Assembly: GCA_946811695.1 (NCBI GenBank)
Contig: OX328123.1
Location: 123,805,747-123,869,746 of the forward strand
Origin: Gonocerus acuteangulatus
Taxonomy: Eukaryota > Arthropoda > Insecta > Hemiptera > Coreidae
Length of the DNA stretch: 64,000 nt
Direction: 5' to 3'
Positions 12,061 through 22,028 of this stretch are shown one piece after another (position 1 is the first letter of the stretch; the number at the start of each line of letters is the position of its first letter). Both the position numbers and the translations under genes were made by a program. A model generated the notes under the pieces. That model searched no databases, was not told where the DNA came from, and saw nothing but the letters and a program-made list of their open reading frames with translations.

Positions 12061-12067
12061 TTATTAA

Positions 12068-12153
12068 TTTTTTCGCGACTTCTGAGCCATTAGCGCCAAC
12101 ATCCCTGGTACAGCGAGGATTTTCTCAACGAGCCGTGAAAATTCCTGGCGCCA
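12068..12153 (-). mobile_element. tRNA-SINE family C, 3' part, cut by a transposon
   Basis: Read on the minus strand this is the 3' half of the SINE seen whole at 25405-25588. It carries the GAGAAAATTCCT-type block, the CAGCGAGGA block and the GGCGCTAATG tail start. The head is missing because a DNA transposon begins at 12154, exactly where another copy of the same SINE is interrupted at 29816. Confidence 0.75.
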
Positions 12154-13340
12154 CACAGTGGACAAAAATACATTTTTAGGGGGACGAAATTATTTTTTTG
12201 AGTTTTTTAATGTTTTTGAGGCCATTGAGTCAGGGAAAATTCTCTGACCCATAGTTTTTAGTATATCCAGCAAACTAATGTAGACACATAAATTTGGACA
12301 TAATGGATAAAAATTGAGAAAACATTTCGTAAATCTATGGCAAATTTAAGTAGTAACATTTTGCATCTATTCATAAAAATAATAAATAGGCTAAACCACG
12401 AAAATAAAGAACAAAAATAGACAAACAACTTATAGAAAAAAGTCATTGTACTGACTTGGTTTTTAATAATAACAACTATATACAATTATATTATGCACTA
12501 AAAACGAATTATCCATCAATCATCGTCTGATTCAATACTGCTACAACCTTCAGCATTTTCTTCTGACGTGTCAGTATCGTCAGCCTCATTTTCTAATGAC
12601 AGTTCTTGAAGTCGATCAGATAGTAAACTACACCTCAATAGGCTAAATACATCTAAATCGGTTTGTTACTTTTTTACACAACTTTTTTTCCGAAAACTGG
12701 CGACAATCGGGTCCGACGAAACTAAGAGCATCATAAGAAGATCTTTGTTTGCGGCCTCTCTAGAAAATTGTCTTGTATTATGCACAACGGGATTATTTGT
12801 TACGTAGATATAATTAGCCTATTGAAGTGTAGTTTACCATATGATCAATTTCAAGAACTGTCATTAGAAAAAGAGGCTGATTCGTCAAAAGAAAATGCTG
12901 AAGGACATAGCAGTATTGAATAAGACGATGATTGATGGATAATTCGTTTTTGATGCATAATATAATATTATATATTTGTTATATTTAAAAAAAACAAGTC
13001 AGTACAATTACTTTATTCTTTAAGTTGTTAGTCTATTTTTGGTCTTTATTTTCGAATTATAGCCTATGTATTATTTTTTATGAATATATGTATTATGTTT
13101 ATGTAAATAATAGATGCAAAAAGGTACTACTTAAATGTTCCATAGGTTTTCCCAATTTTTATCTATTATGTCAAAAAATTTGTGTGTCAACAACATTTGT
13201 TTGTTGGATATACTAAAAACTAAGGGTCAACGATTTTTTTAAATATTTTTTCCTATCTCAGTGACCACAAAAATATAGAAAAACACACAACAAAAAAAAA
13301 AAAATTTTGTCGCTCTAAAAATGGATTTTTGCCCACTGTG
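12154..13340. mobile_element. Palindromic DNA transposon derivative with CACAGTGG ends
   Basis: Both ends are inverted copies: CACAGTGGACAAAAATACAT at the left and the complement of CACAGTGGGCAAAAATCCAT at the right. The inverted similarity continues for about 490-510 bp on each side (12154-12645 against 12825-13340), so the element is two copies of one transposon end arranged head to head around a 180-bp spacer. Both arms encode the same acidic C-terminus seen at 30690-30810 (blocks SLENEA, EENAE and ESDD before the stop). The CACAG start is compatible with the CMC (CACTA/Chapaev) group, but target duplications are ambiguous, so this is only a suggestion. It is inserted in a family C SINE. 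Confidence 0.7.
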
Positions 13341-13345
13341 CGACG

Positions 13346-13480
13346 CCTCTTGACGATCGAAGAAAGTAAATATTTACATTTTCAATTTTTCTTACTCATA
13401 CTCGACAATATTTAGTGGGTATTTGTAAAATATTTTATATGAATTTTGTACGTCTAAAAGGTGATTTTCGCCCATTGGGC
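13346..13480 (-). mobile_element. Fragment of the other end of the CACAGTGG transposon
   Basis: This is the reverse complement of 30415-30535. AAGAAAGTAAATATTTACAT, GACAATATTTAGTG and CTAAAAGGTGATTTTCGCCC all match that region. It therefore represents the opposite (5') end of the transposon whose 3' ends form 12154-13340, lying directly beside it. Confidence 0.65.
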
Positions 13481-13685
13481 ACCGGTAGTACTCGAGCCAA
13501 AAGCAAAACGACTCTTGTTTTTCTCGCATGAGAATCCAGGGCAATCGTCGTGCGCATTTAAAGAGAAAAATGACTTGTAAATAGAAACTAAATCTGTCCA
13601 TTAAAAGGGGAAGTTCGATATGACGCTATCCGGAAGTCCCGACTAGAAACTTCCCATTTGAAAACAAAAATAACAAATGTGTTAG

Positions 13686-13888
13686 CCAACGGCCATAGCC
13701 ACGTTGAATACACCGGTTCCCGTAGACCACCGAAGTTAAGCAAGGTCGGGCGTGGTCAGTACCTGAATGGGTAACCGACCACGTGCTGTTGGCATTATAA
13801 AAGCGTGTCAACCTGTAGATAGCCCGGCGCTAATAGCCAAATAGTTGATGCGCCGTTAAAAACGAATAAAAAAACAACAACAAAAAAA
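13686..13888 (+). mobile_element. Full-length 5S rRNA-derived SINE
   Basis: The first ~115 bp is recognisably 5S rRNA. It has GCCAACGGCCATAGCCACGT, GAATACACCGGTTCCCGT, the internal promoter region with GAAGTTAAGCAAGGTCGGGC, ATGGGTAACCGACC, and the closing GCTGTTGGC that pairs with the start. It is followed by a short body (AACCTGTAGATAGCCC) and the hairpin tail GGCGC...GCGCC, then an A-rich end. The insertion is flanked by a perfect 13-bp duplication, ACAAATGTGTTAG, at 13673-13685 and 13889-13901, allowing a one-base ambiguity at the left junction. That proves retrotransposition. The 5S-type internal promoter would allow RNA polymerase III transcription. Two shorter copies lie at 25300-25393 and 46477-46612. 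Confidence 0.93.
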
Positions 13889-13914
13889 ACAAATGTGTTA
13901 GATCACGTGGTTCA

Positions 13915-13969
13915 AATTTGGATATATACATGTATATTATGAGCGTATATATATATATATGTGTATGTG

Positions 13970-14003
<34 letters not shown>

Positions 14004-14100
14004 CATATATATTTGTCTGTTCGCTCTCTAGCTGGCTCAAAAACGGACGCATTTTTTTAACCGGGTTTTGTCTCACATTACCTCAATTTTTAATTGGTTG
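13915..14100 (-). mobile_element. Family E repeat, partial copy
   Basis: It contains TTCAAATTTGGATATATACA, an interrupted (TA)n/(TG)n stretch and GTCTGTTCGCTCTCTAGCTG. The last block resembles GTCTGTTCGCTTACCCAGC at 57915-57945. It abuts the fuller family E copy at 14108, so two copies may be in tandem. Confidence 0.45.
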
Positions 14101-14107
14101 TTTTTTA

Positions 14108-14235
14108 GCACTTTCCTCCGAAGGAAAGTAACTATTGACGTTCCACTCATGATGGAATTTTTTTAAAAATTCTTTGAATTTACAACGATCCTACCTAGTA
14201 GACACCGAAAATGACCCCCGTTTAAATTTTGATAT

Positions 14236-14307
<72 letters not shown>

Positions 14308-14440
14308 GTTAACACGATACAGGCCAGAGTTTTTGTTTTTCGTCACGAAACTTGGAAAGTAGTATTCTTCCATCAAACGATTGAACGAGTTCGTTAACCA
14401 ACAAAATCGGTCCATGTGGAGGGGGGGTTTACTCCGGAGC
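14108..14440 (-). mobile_element. Helitron-like non-autonomous repeat, family E copy 2
   Basis: Plus-strand order: TTAGCACTTTCCTCCGAAGG and AAAGT, which form a short hairpin (ACTTTCCT pairs with AGGAAAGT). Then come CACCGAAAATGACCCCCGTT, a (TA)n tract at 14236-14303, GTCCGTTAACACGATACAGG, CGTCACGAAACTTGGAAAGT, and ACGAGTTCGTTAACCAAC. Read from the minus strand it ends with the hairpin followed by GTGCTAA. A 3' hairpin just before a CTRR-type end is the hallmark of Helitrons and of the related HINE repeats. I infer that group from structure only, as no Rep/helicase frame is present. Confidence 0.6.
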
Positions 14441-14874
14441 CAAAGTAGTTATTTGCCAATGAGACAGTTATTCTAGCAATTCATTGGTGACACTGGGGCA
14501 CTCCGGCCTTCCCCTATTAAAATAAACCTGTAACATACAGTCATATTTTTTTTTCTTTTATATTTTCATTTGTTTAATTGTTTCTTTAGAAGTTTTAATT
14601 TTTGATGTTATAGTTCTTTTATTTTGTTTGCACCTGACTTGTTTATAGAGCAAATCACCCAGTCGCGGACTGTAAAACCAAATAAATAAATTTTATTACT
14701 TTAATGAACGATGATCCGTCGAGTGAATTTAGCGTCTATCTATTTAAAACCTCTATATAAAATGATCTATAATTTATCTCTGTAAAACTCTATCAGATGT
14801 AAAGCTTCCGTCACCAAACCGAGACTCTGGAGAGAGATTCGATAACAAATAAATACGTAACAAGGTAGAACAAC

Positions 14875-14930
<56 letters not shown>

Positions 14931-15965
14931 TGCTGGAAGTGAATCAGTGAATCAGACATTATAAGAAAAGCGTATATTTGTTGAGGCTGAACCGATGACT
15001 AGCTAATGAGGCGAGGGTAGATGGTCGATAGGGACTCATCAACCCTTGGCTCTGATGATGGTTCTTCCTGCAAGATGGATGCAAGAGGAACGGGTGACGT
15101 GGGAGTCCTTCTTAATGAGCCCTCAGTGGGGAGCAACATGGAGGCCAGCTTATTTATAGCTCTTTTTTAAGGGTGTTCTGAGTTTGACATTTTATTATTG
15201 TAGATATCAGTGATAAACCTGGCGGAATGGATTTTTTTTAACGAGTTCTAAAATAAGACCGCTTGAAGATAAAATTCTGTTTTATAAAAACATCCATGTC
15301 GGATCTGCAAAACCAAACTAACAAGCAAACCTATACTCAGAGGCTGCATTTATGGCATCACAAGACTGTTGAAGGTTTTTTGCTGAGGAGCTTCACTTGA
15401 AGAGCAGTATCTTGTAACCAGCTGTTTAAAATAAATTATTATAGTCTATACTAAAAACAATACCCTAAACTGAGGTCACATTGTAGCTTGCTTAGATGAT
15501 TAGATATTTATCCGAGAGAAAACCGACAAATATATAGGTTGATATTGATCGCACTCTTTTGGCAAAGTTTGACCTTTCCCCAGAGTCACACCAGCGATCA
15601 TTGAATTAGTGATATTTTCAGTTAAATGAAAATATCCTAACATTACAGGTTTGTAGAAATTTCACCACACTGCACTAATATGTCCGCATTTTACGACAGT
15701 GATGTAATAGTTGAATTTGTACTATTCATTAAACTGTATCGCGAGTAAAGCAGAAACACAATTCGTGAACGTTACATATAACTATTTACTACGACTGAAA
15801 CCTGACAATATCTGCCTTCCCCTTCAAATATATGCTCCATAAGTAAGCTCAAATCGAACTTTTACGACCAAATTTTCTGTTTTAGAATTGAAATAGAGCT
15901 TGATGTATCCGTGTCTAATTAACCATCCTAATGGGGAGTAGATAGTTAGCCGTCAAGGTGATAAT
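14441..15965. other. Gene-free stretch with long poly(A)
   Basis: A 50-base poly(A) run at 14878-14927 could be the tail of a retroposed transcript, but the upstream sequence shows no gene I recognise. The region around 14990-15180 is less AT-rich and unassigned. Nothing else stands out. Confidence 0.5.
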
Positions 15966-16190
15966 CAATCGGGATTAGTTGGGATTCGGCTAGGAAAACA
16001 TCAATATGTTTTTTGTAAAAATCTGTATTGAGGACGTTTGGGCTACCCATTGATAGCCTTGGTCTTTCTCTCCCCCGGCACTTAATTGCTGACGAAGGCT
16101 ACCAAAGAATAACCAAAACGTCCTTAATACAGATTTTTACAAAAATCGAAATGATCTTTTCTTAGCCGAATCCCAACTAATCCCTGATTG
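15966..16190. repeat. Fold-back element sharing a 20-bp motif with 35020-35166
   Basis: Arms at 15966-16031 and 16118-16190 are inverted copies containing TAGTTGGGATTCGGCTAGGA (the inverse on the right reads TTAGCCGAATCCCAACTA) and GTAAAAATCTGTATT. The centre contains GCTGACGAAGGCTACC. A second fold-back at 35020-35166 carries the same TAGTTGGGATTCGGCTAGGA block, and both are preceded by GATAGTTAGCCG. They therefore belong to one family whose central parts differ. Confidence 0.75.
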
Positions 16191-16499
16191 CTTAACCATG
16201 CTTAGATGTGCTTCATCCACAGGTAAGGTGTTGAACCAGCAACACAGAGTCCGTGATATTGCTACACTTCTTTCAAAGCCTCCCTCCTTGGGCCGTTAGG
16301 TAGTGAATTGCGTCAAGAGGTGGGCAGCTGTTCATATGGACGAAACGTCTTTAACCGTCTGTCGAAAGAAATCCCAGGATTTATGAAGGTTTGGTTATTG
16401 CTATTGAATCTATTTCTGTTCGTCTAGAGAGTGTTTATTTGTATTACAAGTCCAGGCTTTGACTTCACAAGACTGTCAACATGATGACCTAATAATTAA

Positions 16500-17030
16500 A
16501 AATAATAAAAGTCTGACCCTGAAATGCAGGGAAAGACTTTTAGGGCTTCAAGAAGCTACCGAAATCTGACTACAATGGGTACCTGGTCATTGCAATTTAT
16601 ACGGGAATGAAGAAGCCAACAGGCTTGCCGAAAAAGGATGCAAAATGAGCCAATCACTTCTTCCCGTCACTTTCACAAATATATGCCACGTAATCTCTTC
16701 TAGTTTAAGGACAGCTATTGTGGATTCTTGGAGAAATGCTGCAGTTGGAAAAAGATGGGAGCCAATAATATCTAAACCTATCCCCGACAGCCTTCCCCTA
16801 GGAAGCAGTGGCTACCTTTAGGATGGCTAAAGGCCACGATTACCTCCAGAGCCATTTACATAGGATAGCTTTAGCAGAGTCTCCAACCGCCGGGACGGTG
16901 GATCATCTTTCACATTGTTCAGCTTTGCAAGTGAACATTGGAGATGGCACCACAGAAGGACACGCACGGCTTTACTGTATGGCACGGCGTCGAATGGCTA
17001 AACAGCTGAGGACGGGCGTTGGATGAAGAA
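16500..17030 (+). pseudogene. LINE RNase H and C-terminal region, decayed
   Basis: The frame reads CRERLLGLQEATEI, a stop, then LQWVPGHCNLYGNEEANRLA, the RNase H block with the WVPGH and N.EAN.LA signatures. It continues to KRWEP and then, after stops, GHDYLQSHLHRIALAESPT, TVDHLSHC and RRRMAKQLRTGVG, a C-terminal pattern common at the end of LINE ORF2 proteins. The cysteine pair expected after SPT is deleted, leaving only the histidine-cysteine half of the zinc-binding motif. No RT domain remains. At least three in-frame stops make it inactive. Confidence 0.75.
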
Positions 17031-17324
17031 GAAGAAGTATTACAAGTGCAAAAACTAAAGGCTCATCATTGCTTGCAATTGAGATTTTCTTTTTTAGATT
17101 TCCTTTTTTATTAATTACTTTTTTATAACAAATTTTACTGTTCAGCTTCTTATTATATTGAATAAACGTTTTGGATATTTTTATTTTTTTCAATTTACTT
17201 TAAAACTACATGAAAAGTTTATCGAATTACACGTTCCTAAATTTTAACATATAACTTTGACCAGGAAAAGTAAGATTTTATTTATTTTCGGCGAATTTCG
17301 GAGTAGGGGTTCATAATGATTCAC

Positions 17325-17447
17325 CCCCAAAAGGGAAATTCAGGCTACCAGAGCATCAGGTATTGACCACACTATCTCCCGTTGGTTCAATACTTAGATT
17401 CATCTTCCACTCTGGGACCTCGTGGCCTATTACTGGACTGATTTTAC
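17325..17447 (+). mobile_element. SINE family A, 3' fragment
   Basis: The pieces AAAGGGAAATTCAGG, CCAGAGCA, CCACACTATCTCCC and ACTGGACTGATTTTA follow the order seen in the 3' half of the copies at 32788-33073 and 1413-1692. The head is absent. The insertion is 5' truncated. Confidence 0.7.
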
Positions 17448-17494
17448 ATATAAAAAACCGTTTCCAAGTAATAGGCAGGTTTATAGATATATCA

Positions 17495-18824
17495 CAGAGT
17501 TGGGCAAACGTTAGCGCGCGCTAAAAGCTGATACCTCTCCGCTAATTTAGCGAAACTGTAGAAAGCCAGCGCTAATAATTAGCGGTTAGCGGCGGCAGTG
17601 CGCTAACCGCTAATCTATTTATGAAATATGGTAATTGCTGAAAGCTTAAGATATAGTTACAACATTTTGTCATCTCAAAGCTCACTTCCGGTCTGCTCTG
17701 AGCACCCTCTCTCCTGTTCCACTTCCGCTTCAATCTACAGGATTTCCGATCACATGAATGTCAATTTCGGTTACTTCCGGTCGACTCATGCCTATTACTG
17801 GGTAACTCCTGTTCGATCTGGCTCACTTCCGGCCACTCACAGACAATGGCACACTCTGACACTCCTTAATCTAGGTTACTTCCGGTCCTATATTCATCCC
17901 TGGGACGTTTCCGGAAGTACCCCAGGGCCTTCCAGGCACTCATTATAGTCCGGAGGTGAACCGGCAGTGACCCGGAAGTAATTGAAAAAACCGGAAGTGG
18001 TCCGAAGTTGTCCAGATTCATCCGGAAACTGTCCAGGAGTAATTTTGGTGACCCGGAAGCCATTTTGGAACCCGGAAGTGAAACCGGAAGTGGCCAAAAG
18101 TTGTCCAGATTCATCCGGAAACTGTCCAGGAGTAATTTTGGTGACCCAGAAGCCATTTTGGGAACCCGGAAGTGAAACCGGAAGTGGCCAAAAGTTGTCC
18201 AGATTCATCCGGAAACTGTCCAGGAGTAATTTTGGTGACCCGGAAGCCATTTTGCGAACCCGGAAGTACAACCGGAAGTGGCCAAAAGTTGTCCAGACTC
18301 ATCCGGAAACTGCCCAGGAGTAATTTTGGTGACCCGGAAGCCATTTTGCGAACCCGGAAGTAAAACCGGAAGTGGCCAAAAGTTGTCCAGACTCATCCGG
18401 AAACTGCCCAGGAGTAATTTTGGTGACCCGGAATCCATTTTGAATATCCCTGGGGCATTTCCGGGCAAATTTGAGCAGCTTTTGGCCACTTCCGGTTTCA
18501 CTTCCGCGTTCTCAAAATGGCTTCCGGGTCACCAGAATTACTCCTGGACAGTTTCCGGATGAATCTGGACTACTTTAGACCACTTCCGGTTTCACTTCCG
18601 GGTTCTCAAAATGGCTTCCGGGTCACCAAAATTACTCCTGGACAGTTTCCGGATGAATCTGGACAACTTCGGACCACTTCCGGTTGCTTACAATTACTTC
18701 CTGGTCACTGCCGGTTCAGCAATTACCATATTTCATAAATAGATTAGCGCTGGCTTTCTACAGTTTCGCTAAATTAGCGGAGAGGTATCAGCTTTTAGCG
18801 CGCGCTAACGTTTGCCCAACTCTG
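17495..18824. mobile_element. Non-autonomous hAT-type element packed with CCGGAAG repeats
   Basis: The ends are long, almost identical inverted repeats of about 80 bp starting CAGAGTTGGGCAAACGTTAG. They are flanked by a perfect 8-bp target duplication, ATATATCA, at 17487-17494 and 18825-18832. An 8-bp duplication together with a CAGRG-type end is diagnostic of the hAT superfamily. No transposase is encoded. The 1.33-kb element is much more GC-rich than its surroundings and is dominated by CTTCCGG/CCGGAAG, which occurs dozens of times in both orientations. Several long open frames run on both strands across the repeats; I treat these as a by-product of the repeat, since the unit of 94 bp is not a multiple of three. 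Confidence 0.9.
17991..18700. repeat. 94-bp tandem array, direct then inverted
   Basis: Units starting CCGGAAGTGG begin at 17991, 18084, 18178, 18272 and 18366, a spacing of 93-94 bp. Each unit contains TTGTCCAGA, CATCCGGAAACTG, CCAGGAGTAATTTTGGTGAC and CCATTTTG. From about 18479 at least two units occur in the opposite orientation, so the array is itself an inverted repeat inside the hAT-type element. Unit-to-unit differences are few, which implies recent expansion or homogenisation. Confidence 0.9.
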
Positions 18825-18832
18825 ATATATCA

Positions 18833-20624
18833 TCATAGGTAACATATATATTTCTGATTGGAATCCCGGATTGCGTCGTTTTGCCAATGTGATATGATGT
18901 ATTCTTATTTGAACGGACGAGCGTTAAAACAAAATCCGATGTAAATTCTGGGCAAATTCTCCTCAAATAAAAACATTTAGCCAAAATGCTCAAAAACATA
19001 AATATCTTCTAAATAAACAGTCTCATTGATTTACAGACTGAATCTTTTTGTGAACCAGCTAATTTGTTTCAGTAAAGTTTGTGCTTGATTATTTTGTTGA
19101 ACCTAACTAAGTCTTATTTCTTTTCTATTGACAAAGCGAAGACCATCAGGAATAACAATAGCTTTCTTAAATCCTGTTGAACTTCCCAGAGATTTGTAAC
19201 TTGAATCGAATCCTACAAGAATTCCAAATTCACTTAATTTCATTATTTTTAATTTGTAATTAGTATTAGAACAAACTCTTTACAAATCAAATCAAATGAA
19301 AGGATGAAAAAAAAATTAGGAACACACAATGTAAACCTTCAACTAATCAGAAATTTCATTCAGCTCTGGAAGCCTGACCAATAATGAACTTTCCCTTCTT
19401 TTTTTAATGAACTCGGTCTTAATTGTAACAGAATCCAAGATTCCAAAAAAAAAAAAAAAAAAAAAGGAAAACAAGTCAAAACTTTTTCAGAGCTACGGAA
19501 GTTACTTAGTGCAGCGAGGTTATTTGGGGAATCCGAAGCATTCAGATCAGTTCCTTAATAAGAAGGGGGAAGATGGCTTGATTCTCTTTGGGCTGATAAT
19601 GGAATTGGAGAGTCCAGCAAACAGGATGGGAGTCTGCAAACTTATCCACCTTCAGGATCCATCTAATTAGACCTTATTCCATTTGCATAATTAATTGATA
19701 CAGAATCAATTGCAACTATTGACTCTGGCCCACTTGAGCACTCTCAGTTTTTATTTCACTTCGAATGCTTTCAATGCAATTGAAAAGTGAAATTTCATTC
19801 AATAGAGGTCCTTAAAGCCGTCCTCAATGAATGGGGCTGCTTTCTCCTTTAAATTTACTCAGTCTGTAAAAGTAAACCACTCAAGTGCAGAAACGAGTTT
19901 AAGTTTGTATCAGTAAGCAAGGACGGTAAAGAATCAACAGTCTCGAGCAAGAAACTTACTAATAAATTAAAGAGTATCTTTTTACTTATAGAGACGAGTA
20001 GATAACAGGCCGGAAACTGCACCATCTTAGCACCTTTCCATACAATATTTATTGATTTGTAAGACTTAACAAACTCACCTTCAGTAAACATAAATTTAAG
20101 CATTTTTTCTCCAAATAAAACTTTCCGCGGAAATTTACGCCTAAAGCTGTCTTGTCGGAAATTTATTAGGATTTCCATTCGTTACAATCCTCCTAACAAT
20201 ATTTCTCAACCATTTCCGAGACATTTAAAAAAAATAAAAAATTAAATACTCCACAAAACGTAACCTTAATTTAAATATCATAGTTTTTATAAACAACATT
20301 GTCACAAGTCCCACAGTCGTTTGTGAGCACCCCAAACCAAAAGTCATGTTTTATCAAATTATCTCAAAAATGGTTGATAAACTCGGGATGAGGACTAAAT
20401 ACTCGTAGAAAAGTTCCATGAAGCCAATAATAACCGAATCATCAGCACTTTTTTATTAGCATTGTAAAGCAAACTTTAAATTTAAACTGAAAAAGCCTAT
20501 TTTAAGAAAAAAGTATTTTGTGGGAAAGTTTATCAAAATCCGACTTAACTTCTTATTCGGCGGTAAAGCGTCGACATATTCGTCGACATGCTAGTCCTAT
20601 CATCTGGAGCAGGGCTGCTGAAAC
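18833..20624. other. AT-rich gene-free stretch
   Basis: Short frames at 19407-19670 (plus) and 19855-20178 (minus, 107 codons) show no recognisable domain. A poly(A) run lies near 19446-19465. No other feature is seen. Confidence 0.5.
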
Positions 20625-20876
20625 TTGAACTGTTGTCAATCGGCTTCAATATTTTTAAACTATCCATCGACTAAGAGAGGCCGCATAGATATTAGAGCAT
20701 TCAGCAGTACTTATAAATGCGAACTGTTCTTTTCAATGATGAAAGTTAACAAAGCGAAACATCGTACAAGGCTGAATGATGATAATTTTGAAAATTCTTT
20801 GAGTCTTTCTATCAGTGGAATTAATTCAAACATCCATGGATTAGTTTCCCAAATTCTACCCCCAGGGGTTCATTGA
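20625..20876 (+). pseudogene. hAT transposase C-terminus (dimerisation region)
   Basis: The frame ends AFSSTYKCELFFSMMKVNKA, then KHRTRLNDDNFENSLSLSIS and a short tail before TGA. The pattern S-T-Y-x-C-E-x-x-F-S-x-M-K-x-N-K-x-x-x-R-x-R-L-x-D is the conserved C-terminal block of hAT transposases and their domesticated relatives. Upstream the frame is short and lacks the RNase-H-like catalytic core and BED finger, so this is a fragment. A TIR-like TTGCCCACATCTGGGC lies downstream near 21127-21142 but no matching left end was found. Whether it was a source for elements such as 17495-18824 cannot be judged. Confidence 0.75.
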
Positions 20877-21419
20877 TTTCATATTTCGTAGTTTGGATAA
20901 TTCCAAAATTTACGACTTAATTATTATCATGTGCCTATTTTTTTTTTCATTAAATTTTGTTAGTTTAATAAATTGTTTTATAATAACATTGTCTTATTAT
21001 TTCATGGCTGACATCTATCGCTAAAAAGAATCTGCACTAATTTAAAATCCGTCATTATTACTACGAATCATCTACGGGCCCCACGGACGTATTAGCTCAC
21101 TTTATGATGGCTCACGTTATGACAAAGGTTGCCCACATCTGGGCATAAAGTTAAATAAAGAGTGACTATGGAAGTTGAAACGTGGGACTATTTTTAAACT
21201 TTATATGGACACATCGCCTTCAACTAACAACTCATAGAAACTTGTAATAAAACAGACGACTTTTCCTTGAAAAGTTAATAAAGGCCCATTTCCTCGCTGG
21301 CAGGGGGTTGCTCAGATAAAAGAAAGTGTCAAGGGGTTATTCTGATCTAATTGTGGCTGGATTAAATGTTATTTGTTACATTTTGTTTTAGTTGCCTACT
21401 TCCAGATTTTATTTTAGAT
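20877..21419. other. Gene-free stretch
   Basis: AT-rich DNA after the hAT fragment. The only notable item is the inverted TTGCCCACATCTGGGC sequence near 21127, which could be a transposon end. Confidence 0.45.
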
Positions 21420-21432
21420 ATTTATTTCAATT

Positions 21433-21446
21433 TTTTTTTTTTTTTT

Positions 21447-21503
<57 letters not shown>

Positions 21504-21533
21504 GGCGCATCTACATCTAGGTCATTAGCGCCG
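21433..21533 (-). mobile_element. 5'-truncated SINE tail with target duplication
   Basis: On the minus strand the insert consists only of the shared tail (GGCGCTAATGACCTAG...GCGCCGT) followed by a ~70-base A tract. It is flanked by ATTTATTTCAATT at 21420-21432 and 21534-21546, a 13-bp target duplication. It proves that a piece carrying little more than the 3' tail was integrated by target-primed reverse transcription. It interrupts the left arm region of the 21537-22285 fold-back. Confidence 0.9.
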
Positions 21534-21536
21534 ATT

Positions 21537-21979
21537 TATTTCAATTATACTCCATCTAAACTTGAGGAAGATCCTCTTTATATTTCACTGTAAATTGTAT
21601 TGGCCTTTAGGAAGTTTATTATTTTTACGTCAGTTGTAGCCTTGTTTTTTAAAGCTTCCTTTAAAAATGTCTAACAAGATGGATTGCTTGATCCCCTAGA
21701 ATACAATAAATTGTTTTAAAATTTCATGATCATTTGTTTAACAGAAAAAAACAGACCAATCTAAAACAAAATCTGTGAAATGTTTTATATCGGAAATTTT
21801 TACTGGTGATCGACTCAATAAGGCGATCAACTGTTTGTGCGCCCGTACACTCGACCGCATGACGGTATTGTTATCAGAATTTCAATTTATACATTGGGCA
21901 ATGACGCCGACGATAGCGTGCGCACACACGTCCTGCGCTGCGTTCATAGCGCAGGATGTGATGAGGTTCATGAAAACTC

Positions 21980-22028
<49 letters not shown>

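Noticed and set aside
11774..12093. Overlapping open frames across the (TG)n tract
   Set aside because: Microsatellite inside a family E repeat; open only because of the simple repeat.
13686..13800. A functional 5S rRNA gene
   Set aside because: The 5S part is diverged, is followed by a SINE body and tail, and is bounded by a 13-bp target duplication, so it is a retroposed SINE.
16085..16130. A third hammerhead motif (CTGACGA near 16092)
   Set aside because: The second core block reads AAAAC rather than GAAA and no convincing stem II forms. Mentioned only as a weak parallel.
17628..18738. Several 60-125-codon open frames on both strands
   Set aside because: They lie in the 94-bp CCGGAAG array of the hAT-type element. 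The unit is not a multiple of three, frames are open on both strands at once, and the peptides are just the repeat translated.
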